Assembly (NCBI GenBank): GCA_023374025.1
Contig: SIJG01000017.1
Coordinates: 124,001-188,000, forward strand
DNA length: 64,000 bases
Direction of reading: 5' to 3'
Source of the DNA: Heterodera schachtii
Lineage: Eukaryota; Nematoda; Chromadorea; Rhabditida; Heteroderidae
This document shows, in pieces, positions 1 through 11,361 of this stretch (position 1 is the first letter of the stretch; the number at the start of each line of letters is the position of its first letter). The position numbers and the translations under genes are program-made. The notes below the pieces were generated by a model. It saw only the letters and a program-made list of their open reading frames with translations. It searched no databases and was not told the origin of the DNA.

Positions 1-589
1 GCAAGGAGGGCCAAGCGGTGCAGCACACCCGGGTAAAAGTTCACTCATTCCCAACAGCAACATTTAAATGACCCAAATTCGTATGTAATTCGAAATTACT
101 GATATTTAGCAATTCCAGTTTTACACCTTTTGAATTTCTCAAAAATTTCGTCCAGGAACCCCTTCACCATTTCTTCCTCCGTCCATGGCACGGCAACCGT
201 CCTTAACCACAACAGCTGCGCCTTCCTCTTCCCCGGCCACACCGGTGTCAACTCCGACCAATTTTTTGGAGCGCAACGCGGACATTGATGCGCTGGTGGC
301 GCGTGGAGTGCACACGTGGACCGTAAGATTTTTAAAATTTGCAAATGGGCAACTATTTTTTATTTGTAATTATATTTTTATTCCACAGAAGGAAGAAGTG
401 TCCAAATGGGTCAATTTCGTCACCGGCTCCGACACCAACGGGGACCGTTTTGTTGAGGAGGACGTGGACGGCGCTTCGCTGCTTTGCCTCCAGTCGGAGC
501 AGTTGAAGACGGAGCTGAAGTTCAAGCTGGGCCCGCACATAAAAATTTGGAGCGCTTTGGAGGCGCTTAAACGGACGATGATGTGCTGA
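1..589 (+). CDS. SAM-domain protein, C-terminal end (partial)
   Basis: Three exons are visible: 1-31 (continuing from outside the window), 156-322 and 389-589, with the stop at 587-589. The phases agree (CCC G|gtaaaa to ccag|GA, then ACC|gtaaga to cacag|AAG). The protein runs from a basic stretch (ARRAKRCSTPG) through a Ser/Thr/Pro-rich linker to a C-terminal sterile alpha motif: the TWTKEEVSKWVNF start, then DGASLLCL and LGPHIKIWSALEALK, which match helices 1, 2-3 and 5 of SAM domains. SAM domains at the extreme C-terminus are common in chromatin proteins of the L3MBTL/Sfmbt/polyhomeotic type and in signalling adaptors. The upstream domains are not in the window, so the parent family is not decided. 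The ATG at 185 is internal if the upstream exon is used; there is an in-frame stop at 131 just before the acceptor. Confidence 0.75.
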
Positions 590-1020
590 ATAATGGAGGG
601 AGGGATCTCGCGAAGCAAATATAAATCTGATGCTGACGAATGGTCATATATTGTAGTTCTCCTGTGTATTTCTATCACATTGAATTTACCTAATTATTTT
701 CATTTACATAAAATATTTATTGTCCGTAACTCTCTCTGTTTCTCACCTTTCATACAAGCACGCTTCAAATGCGCGAAGTATAAAAGTATCAGTTTTTTTT
801 TGGTAACTGATCGGGTCCTAATATGTGACCATAACCCATATCGCTCAGTTGACATCGCCCAGCCCGTAGGGATTGGTAACCATCCCGCTGTAACTTTTAA
901 ATTCCAGTTTCAATAACTATTAAAATAAATAGGTCAAAAAATCTTAGAAATCCGATCGTTTCGGCTCAAAAAACGAATCGTCTTTTTACCAATCAACACC
1001 ATTCGAAAGGGGGTCAAGGC

Positions 1021-1342
1021 AGTTCGTACAATGGCGTTTCGTACAATTTGAAATGGGAATGGCCATAACTTTTTTGTTCATCGGTTGATTTCTTCAAAAT
1101 TGGTGGTATCATTCGAAAGCTCTACGTGTTTAGAAGCTATCATTAAGCAGAAGCTAAGCGATTAGTCAGTTCACCAAAAAGTTATGATTTATAAGACTTA
1201 AAAATTCAAGAAAATCCTAATTTTTTCTAAACTATAAACCATAACTTTTTGGTGAACTGACTAATCACTTAGCTTCTGCTTAATGAAAGCTTCTAAACAC
1301 GTAGAGCTTTCGAATGATACCAATTTTGAAGAAAACAGGAAA
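1021..1342. mobile_element. Foldback element, 'GGTATCATTCGAAAGCT' core family (copy 1)
   Basis: Inverted arms at about 1063-1192 and 1246-1338 contain the same words in opposite order: CATAACTTTTT, GGTATCATTCGAAAGCTCTA, CGTGTTTAGAAGCT and CTGCTTAATG. The left outer end carries TTCGTACAA twice. No coding capacity is present. The same core recurs at 11,970, 37,226, 49,066 and 62,585 with different outer ends. Confidence 0.7.
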
Positions 1343-1505
1343 GAAAATAACAAACAATGTAGCATTCTTTATAAATGTATGTAAAAACAATACTAAAAAG
1401 ATTTTTTCCTTGTTAAATTAATTTTTTTAATATAATTAATTGAAGAGAAAAAGCCCACTGACTGCAAAGGTGCCGAAACTGCCTTAACATATTAGTCCCG
1501 ACAAA

Positions 1506-2940
1506 ATGTCAGACAATCGAAAAGAAGCAGAGGAAAAAATGGCAAAAGCTATGTAAAATTAAAATTCAAAATTTCAATTTTTAAATTTGGGTTTTCCTTT
1601 TCAGCTTCATCTCCGGCGACGGTTGGTTGGCGGTGTTCGGTTTTCTTGCGCCTTCTCAACTTGGACTCGGAATTGCAATGATCAGCCACCGATTTGACTA
1701 TTACGTGGACGAACACTTCAAAACGCGCAAATGGGCATTGAAATTTATTGAAATTCGAAGCAAAATTGGAGAGAATGGCACAAAGGAAATGGAAATTGGC
1801 AATTGTAGTGGAAAATTGTTGCCAATTCCGCAAATTCAATTGCCTCGTAAAGTCACCGGATTCGAACAGCTAATCATCGCGTAAATTGGCGAATATGGAG
1901 AAATTTTAGAGGACATTTTCCATTTTTAGTTTCATCGACCGCAATGCCATCGCTTTTCTCCACCGTTTTCGCCCACTTTTCGCCTCCTGTCAAATTAATT
2001 TGACCATCAACACGGACAGTGAACGCGTTTTGGAGTTGATTTTGCACAACATTTGGCCAATGCTCGGAAAAAATATTTGTGGCATTGAATTGCCCGCCAG
2101 AACTTTCCGCCGTATTCGGAAATTCGCCCCTTCAATTCTCAGTGATTATCCGTCTCTTCGCGTTTTCACTTTCTATTCTCCCGATCTGCACACCGAATTT
2201 CCATGCGATGAGAGTGCCAATGCGTCGGATGGACAAGCGATGGCAAAATGGCTTTTCACTCCTCATCCAAACAATGTGCCAAAGGTGTTGAGATGCTCGT
2301 TGGAAATGAATGATGGGAATTTGGCGTCGAAGATTGAAGCCTTCAAAGCGGTGCTTACTAATTAATTTACTTAGCACTTCTATGAGTTTTTGGGGTTCGC
2401 TGACCTGACAAAAATGTAGCTTTTTGCCCTATTAGAAAAATCCGAATCAAAAGGGTCTTCTCTCCTTTAATTTTTCATTGGTCCATCTAAACTGTAAAGC
2501 CCCCCCCCCAAATCCAAAAAGTGACATTCATTTTATTTCGTCTTAATAAATTTTTCCATATTTAGGCATTTGCTAATGCTTCTTCCCCTGTTAATTTCAT
2601 TGTTGCCATTTGGTCTCCGACGTCTTTTGTTGATTCCGCCTTGCCATTTGATCAAACCAACGAATTGACTCGAGAACAATTGGTGTTGAAAAGAACTGAC
2701 TATAACAACTATTTTTTGTTGGTCCGTTGTCCAATTGCGCGAGACGCGAGCAAATGGGCAAAATGTGAAAAGGAGGCGATTGATTGGCGAATTTATTATC
2801 AAAGGAACAGAACTTACATTCACATTAGCCGTGAGAATGAAATCGGGGACGGGTCAGCGAATGATTATACAAAAATTCAAATTTGTTGTGTTTCTATTTT
2901 TAGGCTTCTCGACGCAACTCTCAGCCCAAATGATCAGTAG
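1506..2940 (+). CDS. F-box-like protein of a cyst-nematode multigene family
   Basis: Five exons join in phase: 1506-1552, 1605-1880, 1930-2350, 2566-2852 and 2904-2940, giving about 355 residues. The protein opens MSDNRKEAEEKMAKA, followed by an F-box-like helical segment (about residues 16-60: GWLAVFGFLAPSQLGLGIAM). A repetitive region follows with RFRPLFASCQINLTI, HNIWPMLGKNICGIEL and RKFAPSILSDYPSLRV, then the conserved tail (NELTREQL, LVRCPIARDASKW, IGDGLLDAT). I recognise this architecture as a large multigene family in Globodera and Heterodera annotated as F-box-like. F-box proteins usually act as substrate adaptors of SCF ubiquitin ligases, but I know of no tested function for this family. 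The copy is complete, has no internal stop, and its start matches the family start. No signal peptide is visible. Confidence 0.85.
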
Positions 2941-3497
2941 AAGAGAATGAATTACTGAGAAATGATCAGTCAATTTGAATTATTGATTTTTTGTTGGAAT
3001 AACCAACTGATTTTTTTTTTTGTTGCAGGGGGGATGTGATCGAAATATTTTCAAAATAAGAACATTTTGCAAAATTGCTTCAAATTAATTATTTTTACGA
3101 TTTATTCGATCAAAAATATCTAATAAATTGGCTAAAAATCGCAAAATTTGCCCTTGTTGGTTTAATCTTATAGAGAAAAGCCCGCTCTTCTTTTGAATCT
3201 GCAATTTAATTTTTGATAAATTCTAGAATGTCTGAAAAAATAAAAATAATTCGGGTATAAAATTGACCCATTCAGAGAAGGGCTTTGCTTTTTTGAAAAT
3301 CCCCACAAATTCCACTGGTGCTAAAATTGAAAAATTTTACTCAGCCCATTATGGTTAAATAATAAAATTTAAAAGCCCAGAGAGCGAAAACACATACAAT
3401 TTTGGTCAAAAATATTTCTATGAATAATGAACATCGGCGGATTTTCCTCATTTCTGTTCCCCCCAAAATGGCCAAAGTGCCGTCTCCATTCGTTCGT
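2941..3497. other. Intergenic, AT-rich, nothing recognised
   Basis: This stretch holds T-runs and AT-rich sequence between the stop of the F-box-like gene and the stop of the next minus-strand gene. No exon, RNA gene or terminal repeat was seen. Confidence 0.5.
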
Positions 3498-4618
3498 TCA
3501 CTTCGACGACTGTGACGTGGTGCGCTCCTTCTCCTTGCGCTTCTCCTCCCCCTTCACCGCGTTGTCCACAATGCGACGCGTGTCGCCCTCCGGATGTCCA
3601 TGTTTGTGCTCAACCTGTCGCAAAATGGGGAGTAATGGTGGTCAGTCATTAATGCCAAAATAATGAACGACGGACGGTAAAGTGAGCCTCGTTTTGTCAT
3701 CAAGAGATGAAAATCAGCAATTGAATTTGTTTGTGGTAGAATTCAAAAAGGAATTATCAAAACAAAGGCTAATCTTAAAAACATTTGCCTTTTTTGATCT
3801 TTCAATGATTTGTGACTAATTTTATCATATTTTACTCAAATTTGAGCCTTAGAGAAAATTTTGAAAAATTGAATTTTCGACTTTTTATCGATTTCGGGGT
3901 TCGGAATTAATAGAAATGGATACATGATCCCTGATCAATGACCTGGAAAACCTCCAGTAAAGGCGTTTTGCACGACAAGGTGGGGGGACAAAACACACAA
4001 TTACCCATTTTTTCATACCATACCATTTTTTGCGGCGCTTTTTTTACCTTTTTTTTTTTTTTTTTTTTTTTGCGATTTTGAGAATTAAAAATAAGGATTT
4101 TTATGGTGCGACGAAGAAATTTTTTGTGGGTTTTCACTCGATTTTTTTTACTTGGGGCTATCAAAAAATGTTTAATTTGGATGCTTCTAGAAAAAATTAT
4201 GGTGCATTAAAATTGCCAAATTATTTTTATGGTCCCGTCTTTTTTGTGGTAGTGTGAACTGCAATAGAGCCGAGAGATTGGTGACCACGCGACAAAGGGC
4301 AGCAATTATTGTTAAACTTACGGGGGAAACGTTGCGGGGGAGGGGTGGGGGGAACGTAGTGCACCCCGGTCCCTCTGCTGCTCACCCCCTCCATCTGCGT
4401 GTGTTTCTGCTCCGTTTCCGCCCCGTCGTCGTCGCTGTCTTCGCCCTCTTCGTCCAGTGCCAATCGCTGTGGGGTGCAGGCGGGTGCCACCGTGCCATCA
4501 TTGCGCATTCTGTTGCTGCCGACGGTGGAGCAGCCGACGGTGCTGAAACGGGTCGACGCGTGCGAAGGCGGCAGAAGCGGGGGACGCGTGCGGAACAGTT
4601 GCGGTTGGGAGAAAGTGC
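3498..4618 (-). CDS. Unrecognised protein, two C-terminal exons
   Basis: Two minus-strand exons have strong coding character: 4322-4618 (phase 1 at its 3' end, donor gtaagt) and 3498-3614 (ends in TGA). The first encodes a Ser/Pro-rich then acidic segment (STVGCSTVGSNRMRNDG, LALDEEGEDSDDDGAETEQ, GVHYVPPTPPPQRFP). The second encodes a charged tail, HPEGDTRRIVDNAVKG, then Lys/Glu-rich sequence ending TTSQSSK. The two exons do not join in phase directly, so either a small exon lies between 3615 and 4321 or they belong to different transcripts. The 5' end was not found. I do not recognise the family; a hydrophilic cytosolic tail with no catalytic motif is all that can be said. Confidence 0.4.
3615..4321. 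other. Intron or intergenic stretch with long T-runs
   Basis: The stretch is AT-rich and includes a run of more than 20 T around 4050-4072. No clear exon was found, although one may be needed to join the flanking minus-strand exons in phase. Confidence 0.4.
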
Positions 4619-4876
4619 CTTAACGAAAAAAGGCATGGAAAAATGCGAAAATTTGGACAAATTTTATTTTTCAAAAATAAAATCCTTGGCAATATTTAAT
4701 TTTTTGTTTACTGAGCACAAATTCCTACCCGCCAATCTGTTCTTTTCAATTTTGCGAGTACACGGAGAAAAAAGTTGATCAGATGGAGAATAAACCTTAA
4801 GCATTTAATCATTTGCTAAATTGTTGAATCTGCAAAAGCTCTTAAAATATTAAATTTCAATTTTCAATATCTTCAG

Positions 4877-4988
4877 ACCAAGGCGCGTAACCCGAAAAAT
4901 TGAAGCGAAGGAGAAACCCGAAGACCTTTTGTGTACTTTAGAAACTGGGCCCGCTAAAAAACCACCCAAAACGCGTTCCAATCAATAA
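4877..4988 (+). other. Possible orphan C-terminal exon
   Basis: After a good acceptor (ttcag at 4872-4876) the plus strand is open for 36 codons and stops with TAA at 4986-4988. The reading is basic (PRRVTRKIEAKEKPEDLL, then PAKKPPKTRSNQ). No partner exon was found upstream on this strand, so it may be a gene fragment or chance. Confidence 0.2.
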
Positions 4989-5424
4989 TAATAACCTTTT
5001 ATAATCCCGAGATGCGGAAAAATCAAAAATCGATTTTTGAACCGGTTAAATCACGAAAATTGCACCAAAAATCAGCCAAAGAAACATTTTAAATACAGAT
5101 TTTTCGAACAACTTGGCATCTTTCGAAAGCTCTTGACGAGCTAATTGTAAGTTTATTATTTTTTGGAATTATGGGTTCAAATTTTCAAAAAAATGGTAAA
5201 ATGGGGATCCGACGGTGCCGTTAGGCACCGCCAGGAAATTTTTTTGGAAGTTTTAAAACAATTTGTTAAGAAAATTGCGTAGAATTTTCAAAAAATTTGG
5301 CCATTTTCTTGAAAAAATTTCCCATTTCCCCACCTCTGGCTAATGGCCTGGTCAGACTCACCCCAACTGGTTTAATATTGTAACCTTTCCATTAACAATC
5401 AAATAAATAAGAAAAAGGATCTGT
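4989..5424. repeat. Dispersed repeat remnant with a GC hairpin
   Basis: The stretch includes a short palindrome at about 5208-5232 (CGGTGCCGTTAGGCACCGCC) inside A/T-rich sequence. Closely related words (GGCGGCGCCTATCGGCACCG type) recur near 54,060, 54,195, 54,545, 55,250 and 61,208, which suggests a dispersed repeat family. Confidence 0.4.
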
Positions 5425-5931
5425 CTACACATAAGCCCAGAGGTTTGGCTTTTCGCTACCAAAAAGAAAAACCTTAAATTCCGTGCGCGACTGTCTGAGT
5501 TTGATAATTGCCGGGGTGACACCGGCATTGACATTCTGAAAATGGGAAATGCCATAAAAGAATAGAATTTTTTTTTCATATTCCCGACCAATTCCTTCTC
5601 CGGGGTCACTTCTCCGCCGCTGTCCTCCGATTCGTCCATTTTGGACGGCGTGCTGACCACAAACTGTCCGCTGTCATTCTCCTATTTTCCAAACTAATAC
5701 TGAAAAAGGTGTTCAACAACCCGACCTGCTCGGCCTCGGTGCGTCTGTCCTCGTTACTTTTGATGGCTTCACCGTCAACCCTAAAATATTTATTACAATA
5801 ACAACAACAACAGCGAAATAAGTGCCACCAACCACAAAATATGGCATTTTGAAATTCCAACAAAGAGACTTTTCTCTAAAAACGCACCTCTCATATTCGT
5901 CAGCGAGTTCAGCCGCGGATTGGTTGCTCAT
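5425..5931 (-). CDS. Small acidic protein, unrecognised (100 aa)
   Basis: Four exons join in phase: 5888-5931, 5726-5780, 5589-5681 and 5425-5535, 303 bases in total. The protein starts MSNQSAAELADEYERVDGEA, is hydrophilic and acidic through STPSKMDESEDSGGEVTPEK, and ends with GVTPAIIKLRQSRTEF and a hydrophobic tail (KVFLFGSEKPNLWAYV). Two of the introns use gtcggg donors. There is no signal peptide or membrane segment. I do not recognise the family. The correct phase across three introns and the codon use argue that it is real. Confidence 0.6.
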
Positions 5932-6600
5932 TTTGTTGAGGATTCGCGAGTTTTATTATTTTTTGATTCTAAAATAAAGATAGAAATAATTTAATTGGAA
6001 AGAAAACATCGACTTAGACGAAAAATCAATTAGAAATGGAAAGCAAAATATGATCTATATTATCGCTATTTTGATCGACGAATCATTTAAATGAAGAAAA
6101 ACAAAGATGTGCACAATAAATCTGGAAATATTGTAGATCTTGGTTGGCCTATTGCGAACCGAAGATTAAAGGGAGCAAGCAAAAAAGGAGTCAATTAAAT
6201 TCAAATTTAAAAAAAGCGCCATGAAATTTAAATTTGATAAATTTAAAAGACTAGTCTATTCCAACCTGGGAAGCTTTTAAGCTATAGCTTTCACCAATCT
6301 TTAACTGTATTTTGGTCAATTCTCGAAAACTTTCTTGAAAAAAACGCTTTTGATTTTTTATGAACATTTTTTCTCCTCGTTTTGGTAAAATGAATATTAT
6401 ATTCGTGATCACTAAGGCTGCCAATTATAATCCCTATTTTAATTGTTTGTGAGGTCAGAAATTTTTTATTATTTCGTTTTATAAAGCTGAGATAACGAGT
6501 GATAACAATTGATAGTCATTTTCAATAAAAAAGTAAATAAATGTAAAAAGTGTAAAATTGTAAAGGATAATCGAATAATAATAACAAATTGTTGCTTTGC
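5932..6600. other. Intergenic, AT-rich
   Basis: This stretch lies between the start of the small acidic gene and the stop of the BTB gene, both on the minus strand. No exon or repeat end was found; it probably holds the promoter of the downstream gene. Confidence 0.4.
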
Positions 6601-9600
6601 TCATTCCACAGTCAACTTATTGCCTTTCGTCCCTTTCTGTACTTTCACATTGAAATCAATTGCCAAAATCACAGTGTCCTCCTTTTCATCGTATAATCCT
6701 TTGTCGGCGTCCATCAATTCCTTTGTTTTAAAACCATTTTATTAAGCAAAGAAAGACGTTCTTCTGATAAGTCAGTGGCAACTTGTACAATAAAAATTTA
6801 TAAAGCTTAATATAAGCCATAAATCGTAAAGCATAGCCTAAGCCTAAATCTTAGGCCTAGCTTAAGCCTATGTAAGAGTTGCCTTTTGTACGAGTTGTCA
6901 TGACACCGTTTTAGTTGTCCACTCACCGTAAAAGTAATCGAATTGGGGAAAAACACCACGCAGTCTTTTTTTGTGCTAATACTTTTGTCACCAATTTTTG
7001 TTGAAAAATTTTCCGTGCCGCTCTTTTTTGAAACAATTCGAAGTGTCGCCGTACATTCGCAGCTCCAATTTGTGTCTAATTTAAATAGGCAAAAAATATG
7101 TGCAATTTTTAATTGTTTGCACCTTTTTTGTGGGGGATGCACGCAAGTGAAAAGTCCAAACACTTTTCATTGTTCTCATTTTTCACCACTTCGGCGCAAA
7201 TTTTCCACTCAAATTCCTTTAGGTGCACCGTTTCGCTGCTCCGTTCACTCAATAAAATCTCTCGCGCAAATTCCGACAATTTTTCGATCGTCCACAAAAT
7301 GCTCCCGTTGGATTTGGTTGGGTCGGCGTCGTCCGTTTTCTTTCCCTCCACAATGACATCAATGGCCAAAGTGACTTTGTCCTCATTTTTGTTATACAGC
7401 CCCTTGCTCGTGTCCATAAGTTCCTGGATTTTGACAATAAAAGTACCTAAATCCAATTGGCACCCACCGAAAAAGTAATGAAATTGAAGAAGCCGCGATA
7501 CTTTTCTTTGCTATGAAAAATGATGTCATCAAATCGTCCAGTCAAATCTTTCACTCCGCACTTTTGTGAAACAATGCGAAAAGTTGCCGAACATTTGCAA
7601 CTCCAATTCTTTTTTTCTTAATCATATAAAATATTTTCCAAATTGTCTCATTTTGTGCCCACCTTTTTTCTCTGGAGCGGTGCACCAAAGGAAAAAGCCC
7701 AAACATTTCTCATTGCTTTTTTTCTCCGTCATTATCTCCGCATTTATTTCCCATTTGAATCCTTTTATAGGCACTTTCTCTTCACTGTAACGCTCAGTTC
7801 GCACTTCTTTTTGTGCAAATTTTGAAAATTCTTCAATTTCCATTGCGAGTGTCGTCCCTCTGTTGCCATGGGATTGGTTCCAATCCGAAATGCGTCCATG
7901 GCTTGGGAATTTCAACGGGTAAAGCCCGGGCGTACCACGAAAGTTCGGATGGCAATGGAATTGGTAAACGCCAACAATTTCTTCAATTGTTAAAATGCCG
8001 TAGGGAACTGCGAAAATTAAATAAAAAGTCAAAAATTGGAATCAAATGTTTAAATCTACCAATGTTCTTCACAAAAACATGTGGTAACATGCGTGGGAAA
8101 TGGATTTTGGTCAGTGCCGGGCCAAGCGCAGAACGACGATTCTCAGCGGAACATTCTTTGCCATTTTGACGGCACTTTTCATCGGACCAACGGAGTGCCT
8201 AATTCAAAAACAATAATTAACCCTTAATAATTATCTTTGGAAGCATTCAAAATTACAGCTTTCCAAGTTTCGTATTCGTCGTTGACCAACAAATGATTAT
8301 TCCCAAATATTTCATTGAGAATATTCTGATCAATTTGCAAAAATTCATTTGATTTGAACAGAAATTCCGCAAATCGACAAATGTAGCGCATACATTGGTC
8401 AGCAAAATCCTAAAAAAGTAGAAAAAATTGCGATAACAAAAAGAGATAGAATTTATTGTATAGAAACGGACACTCGGAAAATTTTCGGTTACTCAACGCC
8501 CGAAATGAAACTGAAGGGTACCAAAAAACGATTTGTTTTTATTAGCATTTACAGACGACAATCTGAGAGTTATCTCGTTTGAAATTGTTAAAAAGCAAGG
8601 GGTATAATATCCTTTAAATTTGGAAATATTTCCTTAAAAATTATGTGTAAGTGTGAAAACGCGTTTACGGGGATTTTCGGGGTCATTGATTACGATTTCA
8701 TCCATTCGACCAATCCCAAATCCCTATGAAATTCGTGATAAGCGATCCTGAAAACCCTCCGGAAACTGTTTTTCAGTTTTTTATAATTCGTTCCCACCTC
8801 CGACTCTAAAAGACGAGCCTGGGCATATGCCAAGAAAACATTGGGCAGCTCCGAAATCGGAATTTGCAAACATTTGGTAACCAACGCATCAACACCGTAC
8901 TTTTTGGCTGAAATGCAAAAAATAAATTAAAAAGAAAAGGAAGGAACTCAATTTAATTGTAAAAACGTTTATCGAACAGAATTAAGGGTCAGCCAAATAT
9001 TCCCTTTTTTATTTTGGGATAACAAACAATTCGGTGATAACGAAACTGACATCAGATTCGTCACATGATGACATCTAATCATTGTTTTCATCAAATCCCA
9101 GCACCCTTTTTATCCCAAAATAAAAAAGGAAAGTATGGTGTTGACCCATTCTTTAAGATTGGCAAAATTCGGCGCCATCGGCAAAAATTTTTTAGACCCC
9201 TCCCTTCGTATCACCTCTAAAGAAAACTCAATGAAAATAAAGTTTCACCTGCGTAAAGAACTGTCATTGCGTTGTCTCCGTTCAGTCCGCTCAAATCGTC
9301 CGTGTAAATGAAACTGAGCAAAACTCTGAAGGCCGACGGTTCAACGTCGGGCACCTCCACGGAGCTGACAGCGGAGGCTAAATTAAAAAAAAAAAACAAA
9401 TTTATGTTTTTTTCACTCCAACACTTTTTCTTACAATTTTCCGTTTTTCCATTTTTGGAGTCAAAACGAAACATCGAATCAAAAACTTCAGAAGTTGACT
9501 TCAGAATCAGTTTGTGTGCTCGAAACAGCTTAAAACGATGCAAATAAAAAACACAAACACAAAATGAAATTCGAAGTAAATGTAAAATTTGCCTCCTTTT

Positions 9601-9694
9601 CCTCTCCAACCAAAAAGTGCACATTCGAATGATCTCCCGAATTGAACAAATGCTTCATCCGATCCTTCAAATTCGTCGGCTTTAAGGACGACAT
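6601..9694 (-). CDS. BTB-BACK protein with two C-terminal MATH-like domains
   Basis: Eleven exons join in phase to about 596 residues: 9593-9694, 9435-9528, 9249-9377, 8798-8907, 8257-8409, 8060-8198, 7663-8007, 7469-7616, 7123-7424, 6927-7075 and 6601-6720. Residues 1-115 form a BTB/POZ domain (HSNVHFLVGEEKE, LFRAHKLILKSTSEVFDSMF, VPDVEPSAFRVLLSFIYTDD). A BACK domain follows (YGVDALVTKCLQIPI, LPNVFLAYAQARLLE, ALRWSDEKCRQNGKECS). The C-terminal half holds two copies of a MATH-like unit (WSCKCSATFRIVSQK, FNFITFSELMDTSKGLY; WSCECTATLRIVSKK, ITFTELMDADKGLY). BTB proteins usually bind Cul3 while the second domain selects substrates. The family is expanded in cyst nematodes. Intron 1 has a GC donor. 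The start is the first ATG in the exon that opens the BTB fold. Confidence 0.88.
8986..9147. mobile_element. MITE inside intron 3 of the BTB gene
   Basis: This 162-bp element has imperfect terminal inverted repeats of about 36 bp. The left end is GGGTCAGCC...CTTTTTTATTTTGGGATA and the right end is its complement, ending TGTTGACCC. It has no coding capacity and lies wholly inside the intron between exons 8798-8907 and 9249-9377. Confidence 0.75.
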
Positions 9695-9898
9695 TTAAAA
9701 AAAAAGCTTCACTTCTAAATTTGTTTAAGAATTTTAAGTCAATTAAGTCTAAATGAAGGGGGAGGGGTAGGAGTGGTATTTTGGTGTCGTTAGAAAGGCC
9801 AAACAATAGCTACGAGGCCAAAATTGAATTGGTCAAATATTAATCGTAATTGTCAGTATGACTTGAATTTGCAGAAAATTAAATAAACAAGGGACTTT

Positions 9899-10030
9899 CC
9901 AGGATTTCCGCTTGGATGGTGCACAGCCCCCGAGCGACGACCTTTTTGTTTTTGCGTCACTTTTTTTGTGGCGCGCTTCTCGACTCGAAGGTGCCGCCCG
10001 GAAAAAAATTGAAAACGAAAACAATCGCTT
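9899..10030. other. GC-rich open stretch, strand unclear
   Basis: The stretch is open on both strands. Plus reading: after ttccag, DFRLDGAQPPSDDLFVF, up to a gtgccg donor. Minus reading: RAAPSSREARHKKSDAKTK. It lies just upstream of the BTB gene start and could be an exon of either strand or promoter sequence. Confidence 0.2.
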
Positions 10031-10613
10031 CAATTATAATTTCTTTTTAAACATTTTGTCCAATCACAATTGTTGGAGAAAATCGGCTGATCGGAAAAAT
10101 ACTTTTGATAATCAATTTCACTTTTTACCAGGGCTATCAAATTTGATGATTTATCATCATTTTGAGATTCACATGGTCAATGATGATTTTTTTTAAATGA
10201 TGATTTTCAAAGCGCAAAATCGACCTAATAATTTTAATTTTCATTGAAATCTGTTTAAAAATGATCAAAAAAAAAAAGTATTTTTGAAAGAAGCGCACCG
10301 CAAAAAACATTTATATTTTTCTTTTGAATAAATAAATGCTGATTTTTGAGTCCAAACGATGATTTTTTGTCGTCAAATGCCGATTTTAAAATTTTCAGTT
10401 GCTAGCCTTGGTTCTTACGCCAATAAAATATTGTTTTAAGTGGATTTTTCATGTTTTTACTGCGTTTCCTTTGCGCTACTATTAGTTTTAGCAGAAATCT
10501 TATTTTTGGGATAGAATCTTAGTTTTTCAGCCATTTTAAAAAACTTTGGAACTCTGATCAAACTTTACCTAGTTCTGAAATAACACATGTTTTGTTTTTC
10601 CCTCTTTTTTCAG

Positions 10614-11006
10614 TCGTTTATTATGGAAAAAGACTTCACAATTAATTGTTGCATCGCCTTTTCCAATCCCTTCTTTTGTCATCAGAAAATGCTGATGCGG
10701 AAGGGCGAGTTCAGCTTCAATTCACAAGAGCGTTCTTTCACAGCAAAAATTCGCAACAAAACGATGGCAATTAATCAATTAATTAATTAATTACATGTTA
10801 ATTTTATATTAATTAATTGCATGTTAATTTTATATTAATTAATTGCCATTTTGAAGCTCCGCCTTCTGCCGAGTGATTTGTGTGCGGTTGGCAAGAAAAG
10901 ATGTCCTTCCGGTCAATGTTTGATCATCCGCTACAAAACGGGGCCAAATGAGGACATTAAGCAATTGGCATTGAAAGAACTTGAAGAAGGAGGACAAACG
11001 GAATGA
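10614..11006 (+). CDS. Small Cys-containing protein, two exons, unrecognised
   Basis: Exon 10614-10766 and exon 10857-11006 (TGA at 11004-11006) join in phase through a GC-AG intron (ACGATG|gcaatt ... ttttgaag|CTCCGC). The intron sits in an AT tandem repeat. The product reads SFIMEKDFTINCCIAF, NPFFCHQKMLMRKGEFSF, then LPSDLCAVGKKRCPSGQCL and an acidic end (LALKELEEGGQTE). Six cysteines are present. No exon 1 was identified with confidence upstream, so the start is open. I do not recognise the family. Codon use in the second exon is typical of genes in this window. Confidence 0.5.
10780..10856. repeat. AT-rich tandem repeat, about 26-bp unit
   Basis: The word CATGTTAATTTTATATTAATTAATTG occurs twice in tandem and is flanked by further TTAATTAA copies. 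It lies inside the GC-AG intron of the preceding gene. Confidence 0.7.
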
Positions 11007-11361
11007 TTCATTCCGTTTTGCTGGGCATTGCCGGATGAAATTGACGTTGAAATAACACTTGATCAGGGCTTTTGAGGATTTTTTGTTTCCAAAAATCAGC
11101 AAATTGGAAATGATAAAGTTATGTATGTGGTTTCTTCGAAAAATAAATTTTAAAAATTTGAGAAGCATACTTTCTAGGCTAAAAAAATACGCTGGTCACG
11201 AATCTGAACTACCCCAGACAGCAGAAAATCAGCATCTCAAAAGAAAAAACCCAGCTTTGACCCCTCTTCGAAAATTTCACTTAAGTATTAATCCAACGGC
11301 ATTTTCCCCATTCCAAAAAGGGAAATTTGCCATGAGAAACAATCATTTGCTGTTATTGCAA

